Source: Morella rubra (taxonomy: Eukaryota > Streptophyta > Magnoliopsida > Fagales > Myricaceae). Taken from it: a stretch of DNA of 64,000 nucleotides. The position numbers and the translations under genes are program-made. The notes beneath the pieces were generated by a model, which made no database searches, was not told the origin of the DNA, and worked only from the letters and a program-made list of their open reading frames with translations. The stretch spans positions 34,420,794 to 34,484,793 of the forward strand of contig CM025853.1 in the NCBI GenBank assembly GCA_003952965.2, given 5' to 3'. Shown here piece by piece: positions 58,462-64,000 of the stretch (within the stretch, counting starts at the first letter, position 1; each line of letters begins with the position of its first letter).

Positions 58462-59627
58462 TAGGGCTGTAAACGAGCTGAGTAGTGAATGTTCAAACTC
58501 AACTCGAGCTCGACTAAAGCTCAAAAACTCTTGTTTGAGCTCAGCTCGCTAAATTTTAAATGAGCTCAAGCTCGAGCTCGACACAAAACAGACAAACGAG
58601 CTTAGCTCGACTCGAGGTCATTTTGTATTTTTTAAGTTGGGAAAACTTTTTCAAGATTTAAAATTACCATACATAATTTTAATTTGTGATCATCACAATA
58701 GTAATAACTAAATGATATAATCCATTGCATTGTAAAATAAACAATAATATGTTTTAGCCAATAGAAGTGTACTAGAAAATAATAGGGTATTTTCCATTCT
58801 ATACATTCATGCTTTCACAAAAAATATAGGCTGCAAAACATCAATATCATAATTACATAGTAATGAGAACACCCTTACCACCAATTGGGTATTCAAAAAA
58901 TACTACAAGCCATTAATTTTTCTACCAAGTCATGAGCATAATAAGTCAAACAAATAATCAATGAGAACACTTTGTAACATAAGTAAACTTTTATTCTTAT
59001 ATATACAAAAATGACATACATATATACATTTTATAACGTAACTTAACATGATGACTTCATAAAAATTTAATATAAACCATAACACATTCATATACATTGG
59101 ATACATAACATAACTTATATAAACATATATACATTTTATTACATAACTTAACATGATAATATCATAAAAATTTAATATAAACAATAAAACATTCATATAC
59201 ATAGTATACGTGACATAAGTAAATAGGCTATATATATATATAAATGTTACTAATTACTAAATGTAAAGTAATAGTGTATTATGTATACCAAAACATATAC
59301 ATAACAACAATAGAGATATTTAATATATACAAGTGTACTATTTATAGGTACAAATATTATAAGTTATATATATAACTGTGAGTATACAAATATATTTTTA
59401 TTTACGTGTATTTTTTTTAGCACGAGCTTTAAAATGAGCTCAAATGAGTTGAGTCGAGCTTATACGAGCTTTGTTCACGAGCCTAAACCAAATTGAGCCG
59501 AGTTTAATCGAGTTTGACTTGTTTAATAATCGAGCTAAAAATGGTGTTCAAACTTAGCTCGTTTATTAAACAAATTGTGAGCTGAGTCTGAGCTATTCAT
59601 GAACAACTCGGTTCATTTACAACCCTA
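58462..59627. mobile_element. Non-autonomous hAT-like DNA transposon
   Basis: The terminal inverted repeats are TAGGGCTGTAAACGAGC on the left and, as reverse complement of the right end, TAGGGTTGTAAATGAACCGAG. The flanks give an 8-bp target duplication with one mismatch (CATGCTTG 58454-58461 and CTTGCTTG 59628-59635), as expected for hAT. Many AGCTCG/CGAGCT hexamers fill about 170 bp inside each end. The AT-rich core contains a diverged tandem repeat (about 59014-59100 and 59129-59210). There is no transposase ORF, so mobility would need a partner. Confidence 0.75.
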
Positions 59628-59635
59628 CTTGCTTG

Positions 59636-60567
59636 ATATGGCACCATTTTAGAGAAGTTTATCTTAGATCGAAGTTATTTTAATTATTTTGAGTTTTATT
59701 TGAATTCAATTAAACTAGATTTTAGAGATAACTCTATGGTATTAATTGAATAAGGTTTAATTTAGATCTCTCAGATTTTAGGATTGTCTCCTAAAGTCTA
59801 CTAGACTTTAGATCTCTTAGAGTTTGAGTGTTTATATTTGAATAAGGAATGTAATCTCCTAGATTTTAGGGATAAAATCCTAAACTCTAGGAGAGGTATC
59901 TTTTAGAGAGACGTTTTTGAGTCATCTAGAGATAGGGTTAGCGCCTTAGAAGTCCAATAAAAGCATCTCTCAGGCACATTAGCGCCTCAGGAGCCAGTAA
60001 GCATTTTTGACTTTTGCACGTATGTGCTATTTGGTGTCCGGAGCTAATCACGTTGTTCACTTTTGCACGTACATAGCCCTAAGTAAGGTCTTTCTTCTCA
60101 TTTTCAACCTCTTTTGTTCGGCTTCTTGGTCTTGTGCAGTCCACTGGGCTTGGCTTAAGTAGAAGATCAAGGATTGTGATCTCGTTCTATGGCTTATAAA
60201 AATGGGGCCTTCATATTTTGGGAGCCTTAGTCAACCGCCCAGGTTGCCTGGAGCTGGAGCCGCCCTGATTGATACGATGATACCTCACCATGTCGACATT
60301 GCATAATTGCATTCATAGGTTGGATTGGTATCTCTAATTGCACCAAGCTCCAGGATTAAAAGAAATCTCAAAAGTTATTAATGAGAGTAATTGTGTGACC
60401 ATTCAATCTATTATCCATCTACTGCTTTTAAGATACTATCCAGGTTTACGGTTTAATTGTGAGACCAGTAGGAAATGTTCTTTATATGTTTTGGTTGGTC
60501 AGGTTACGCTGCATGTGCCCTGAGCACTAATTTAAAACATACAGTTAAAAGCAAATCTATGTTGTTC
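59636..60567. other. Intergenic, with one duplicated segment
   Basis: No gene is recognised. 59700-59900 contains several 'ctaaa..tctaga' imperfect palindromes. 60479-60536 is the partner of 21631-21688. The HPt duplication unit begins at about 60568. Confidence 0.45.
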
Positions 60568-61066
60568 ATTAATGCATGTGGAATCTCGTAATTTAATTGA
60601 GAAATTTTTTGACCCTTAGACCAATACAGTTGAAAAAGCAAGATAATATTTTTGGATAATATTTTTGGCGGGCTAAATATTAGATGTTTTGACCTGGTAA
60701 CTCAATTTATAGCTGAGAAAATCACACCAAAAAATGCAGTTTGTTGTATAGACGTAGCATATATTAATATAGAGTGAAGAGCACACTAACTGAGAACGTA
60801 TGGAGATCATCAAAAGAGGGCATGCAGCCTGTGCAACCAAGTCTCATACAATTCATAACTATCTGCTTATACAATTCATAACTATCTTATTTTTAAAATG
60901 ATTGTGGATCACATACTTCCTATTTCCCAGTCACACTTTCTTGGAGCTATGTATTCTCCTATATATCTAGAAGCTGCTTCCATCTTTGCAATATCCAAGC
61001 CTTCGTTTTGGTCCTGATAATCTACTCCTAGCTATTGTTTTGATCTCTCTGTGTGTTTTTGTGAAA
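60568..61066 (+). promoter_or_regulatory. Upstream region of HPt copy 3
   Basis: It is nearly co-linear with 16012-16486, with a short local duplication (aatatttttgg, about 60648-60669) and small indels before the ATG at 61067. Confidence 0.5.
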
Positions 61067-63001
61067 ATGGATATTGATGCCCTTCGACAACAAATTGCCA
61101 CCATGAGGCAATCCCTGATAGATGAGGTTTGATCTCTTCATATATGTGCCTCTATTCAACAGATTGTTATTGTTTTTGGGAAAATACACGTAGATCTCGC
61201 TGAAATTTCACCAAAATTTTTGGCGAAGTACCAATAAAATTTTATGTGCCAAAACATAAAATTTTGCACCCAAAATTTATTGTGTAAAAAACTCGTTGGT
61301 TTTCCATCAACTTTTCAGTCGAAACTTAAAGACATATATTACTGAAAAATTGTCCAAACAGAGGCTAGTAATTGCAGCGAATTATTGATGAACAGCTCAT
61401 ATACTTTGCCCGCCCACGGTTGTCTGTATATATATATATATCTTTGCGGATGAAGCTTGCCGTCAAAATTTCAAATCAATGTGAACTCAGTCCTGAGATT
61501 GATTTGTGATCTAAAACGTAGTAAACTTATAACTTTATGTGATTTGTATTCATCAGTACTACTCGGTGTAAATTATATTACTTTGTATATATGTAATTTC
61601 GCTTGTCAATATTCGTTTAATGTTGTGTTTTTTGTTGAGTAAATTCTGAATTTAATACCTTTATTTGTTTGTATATCTCGTGCTAAAAGTTTAAGTTTTT
61701 AAAACAAGTGTAAATTGACACTCATATATAAAAGTCATTTGCAATTGTCTTTTATTTGTTAATCATTTCTAATTGTCTTCATACTAAACAATCAGATGCT
61801 TTTTAATGTAGGAAATCCTCGACTCCCAATTCATTCAATTGGAGCAACTACAAGGTACAGAAAATCCCAACTTTGTCGAGGAGATGATCACATTGTATTT
61901 TGATGATTCACCTGAGGTGATCGCTAAAATAGAACAAGGATTGTGAGTGCACAAAACCAAAATTTTGGGTGAAAATTTGCAATATTTAACCAAAATATTC
62001 CAACATAAATGACCACCGCAATAATAATAAGGATTTCTTTGGATATAATTTCTTCTAAAACTGCGGCATTTATCTTATTTATATCCATTATAATGGGTTT
62101 CTTAGACAGTAAGGTTCGTTATATAAGCAGTCCATATTGGTCTCAAAACTCCGGGTCTCCCCCTTTGGCCTTTTTAGCTAAGAAAAAAAGACTTAACAAT
62201 ATGAGATGGACGTTATACATGTCTATGTAGGGATGAGGGAGCCCTCTTGGATCGCGCTAAACTGACAGCCACCTTCATCAATTCAAAGGCAGCAGTGCGA
62301 GGTAATTCCTTACTCAGCCTATTAGTGCTAGCAGCATGCATGCATGCATTCATATGGGAGGTGGACCTCAACTTTTGCTTCCCTTATATTGTTGTTTGCA
62401 GCGTTGGTGCTAATAAGGTCAAGATAGAAATCCAAAGCAATTCAATGTTGCAGCGAAGATGACATGGAAGTACGTAATGCATGCGTTTAAGTATCATACT
62501 TTTTTCAATTTGATTGGAAGGGGACACATGCAATCTGTCTCTGTATCATCGTTTTCTGTTACCTCTTGATTTTTTACGAAGCGGTATTATACTGAACTCC
62601 AGATTGCAAGTGACATAAATAAACTCAATAACTCTAAAACTACTGTCTGTATATGTACGAATTATAATTTCTTAGAGAGATCACATTAATTAGACTCTTG
62701 AAGATGCAGAAATTTTGAAGTGGTTTATTGTTGTACACATGCTCAGTCGATACAGCAATTACTTATTGTGCAGATGTAGGGCTGCTGTTGAGAGAATGAA
62801 ACGAAGAGTACAACAACCTAAAGAGTAGACTTCAGGCTTATTTTGGGTCTTCCTCCTTGCAAAGATACACAAATAAAGGATTAACATTAATATTGGTCGA
62901 GTTTTGGTTAAATAATAGACATGTCGATTGCTGTTAATGTTTCCATTTTGCAGGTGATACATCAAGCTAGAATCGCTGAAACATCTAATCCCCCAAAGTG
63001 A
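61067..63001 (+). pseudogene. HPt copy 3 (phosphoacceptor His motif retained)
   Basis: Exons: 61067-61126, 61812-61942, 62231-62301, 62402-62469, about 62774-62845, and 62954-63001. Exons 1 and 2 are open (MDIDALRQQIATMRQ; EILDSQFIQLEQLQ; TLYFDDSPEVIAKIEQGL). Exon 3 carries DSHLHQFKGSSA with the phosphoacceptor His. The exon 3/4 junction gives SVGANKVKIEI, the expected family sequence. It shares the 1-bp deletion before DSHL with copy 2 (GCTAAACTGACAG). It also has a 2-base net loss in exon 4, a 1-base insertion in exon 5 (AAACGAAG against AAAGAAG), and a changed donor after exon 5. The C-terminus is VIHQARIAETSNPPK. As it stands it is a pseudogene, the best preserved around the active site. 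Confidence 0.75.
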
Positions 63002-64000
63002 AGGAACGGTTTGTTTTCTACTCATTTTGCAGCTGTTGCGACAACCTGAAGCTCCTGCGTCATCTAGTGGAGATGCTGATGCGTTACCTCTAAAAGTACT
63101 CCAACGTAGTGTGAATAAAAGACCGGAGGCGTTTTCCAGCGTTCTTCGTGTCTGTTACTTTCTAACTTTTTGTGCTTAATTAGAAACTAGTTTGGTTAGG
63201 CGTGTCTTTTGACCCTTAATTAGAACGTACTTAATTCGTAACTATCGTATATATTAATTTTCAAAATCATTGTTGATCAAAATAAACAAAAGAAACGCGC
63301 GCGCCTGGACTAATGGTTACTCACTTTTGCTTTTTTGGTTTGTCCCGTAAATTTGATCCTTAAAAGTCTAATTTCTTGTAGTAATAAGTGTTTTCTTTTT
63401 TGTATTTTTAAATAATTTTCTCTCACGGTTAAGATAACAAGGAGCATTAAGATCAATGACCAGTAGAACAGTATATATACCAATTCAATGTTTATATCTT
63501 AATCATAAATTCACATTGCCAAAACGAAAATAGTTTGGAACAAAAATTATCAAGAATGTTATTTTAGAACATACCTCGAATAAGATAATAATTTTCATGG
63601 ATGATATTGTTTATTAATTTTCATCAAACTATACACAACCAATATTAAGTCATGGAATAAGAAATAAGCTGGCTGTCATTAGTGAGTTCATGTTTACAAA
63701 GTACTTAATATATGATTAATTCTATTTCCAACAACCTCGCTAACTGGATATGCTTCATCGATCCCACGAATCATTTGGCTCTTTAATGACATGATTTCAC
63801 CCACCTAATTGTAATTGTTATAATTTGCTTGAGGAAGAAAAACAACTCGGGTGCACGTAACACAAGTTTGAATTTGTCAAGAAGCATATATTTGAAATCA
63901 GCTCAATTCCTGATACTACAAATAGCACACGCAATATTACATAGAGAAAATGAACCTCCATGTACGTGGCACACCAAAATGCAGACGCACAAAGTATATA
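63002..64000. other. 3' region of HPt copy 3 and intergenic DNA
   Basis: 63002-63200 aligns with the 3' regions of copies 1 and 2. 63225-63290 resembles the HPt upstream block ('aactatcgtat..attgttgatca'), possibly the edge of another unit. 63395-63480 matches 15640-15720. No gene is recognised beyond that. Confidence 0.45.

Noticed and set aside
58930..59202. Minus-strand 90-residue ORF with Tyr/Ile-rich repeats
   Set aside because: It is an AT-rich tandem repeat inside the hAT-like element; the 'protein repeat' simply reflects the DNA repeat.

Overview
The window is plant nuclear DNA, most likely from a eudicot. The genes are intron-rich, AT-rich and spliced at GT..AG. Most of the sequence is LTR-retrotransposon debris, including Ty1/copia of the SIRE/Maximus type with an env-like ORF, Ty3/gypsy, and a non-autonomous hAT-like element. 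I found no intact host gene, rRNA, tRNA or CRISPR array. Nearly every ORF is a fragment of a decayed transposable element or pseudogene.

Host layer: the host sequence is a tandem family of histidine-containing phosphotransfer (HPt, cytokinin phosphorelay) genes in six small exons. Copy 1 (about 150-14300) is split by two insertions. A 3' fragment (1b) lies at 14885-15155, copy 2 at 16487-18016, an orphan upstream region at about 18950-19180, and copy 3 at 61067-63001. All copies carry stops or frameshifts. Copy 3 keeps the phosphoacceptor motif (HQFKGSSA) as a frame-shifted relic, while copy 2 has Gln in place of His. A truncated FHA-domain gene resembling PARALLEL SPINDLE 1 lies at 19560-20093.

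Insertions in copy 1: a 5.6-kb element with about 450-bp terminal direct repeats (1537-7135) carries a decayed 'putative gypsy type transposon' ORF and an F-box-like gene. A copia element (7557-13099, TSD GACCT) has an internal segment, including a whole LTR, in inverted orientation.

Central nest (about 22040-57115): an env-like remnant and a 5'-truncated gypsy (23240-27480, minus strand) are followed by a SIRE-like LTR (family C). Two large insertions are nested in that LTR. A (27867-38820, TSD ATTGG) is a minus-strand element containing a nearly full inverted copy. B (38962-49396, TSD TAATT) is an approximately 10.4-kb head-to-head palindrome with the U5 end of an LTR at both outer ends. 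C itself is joined tail-to-tail to an inverted C LTR (50250-51455). A further palindrome of env-like ORFs (family D, 51460-55060) and two more LTRs follow. Families A and B carry gag and an env-like ORF but no pol. The env-like ORF appears to have its own 5' exon and an intron that starts with a TC microsatellite.

The remainder is a 1.17-kb hAT-like non-autonomous element (58462-59627), unassigned AT-rich DNA and HPt copy 3. The most unusual feature is the repeated appearance of palindromic or internally inverted retroelements, at least three of them bounded by simple 5-bp target duplications.
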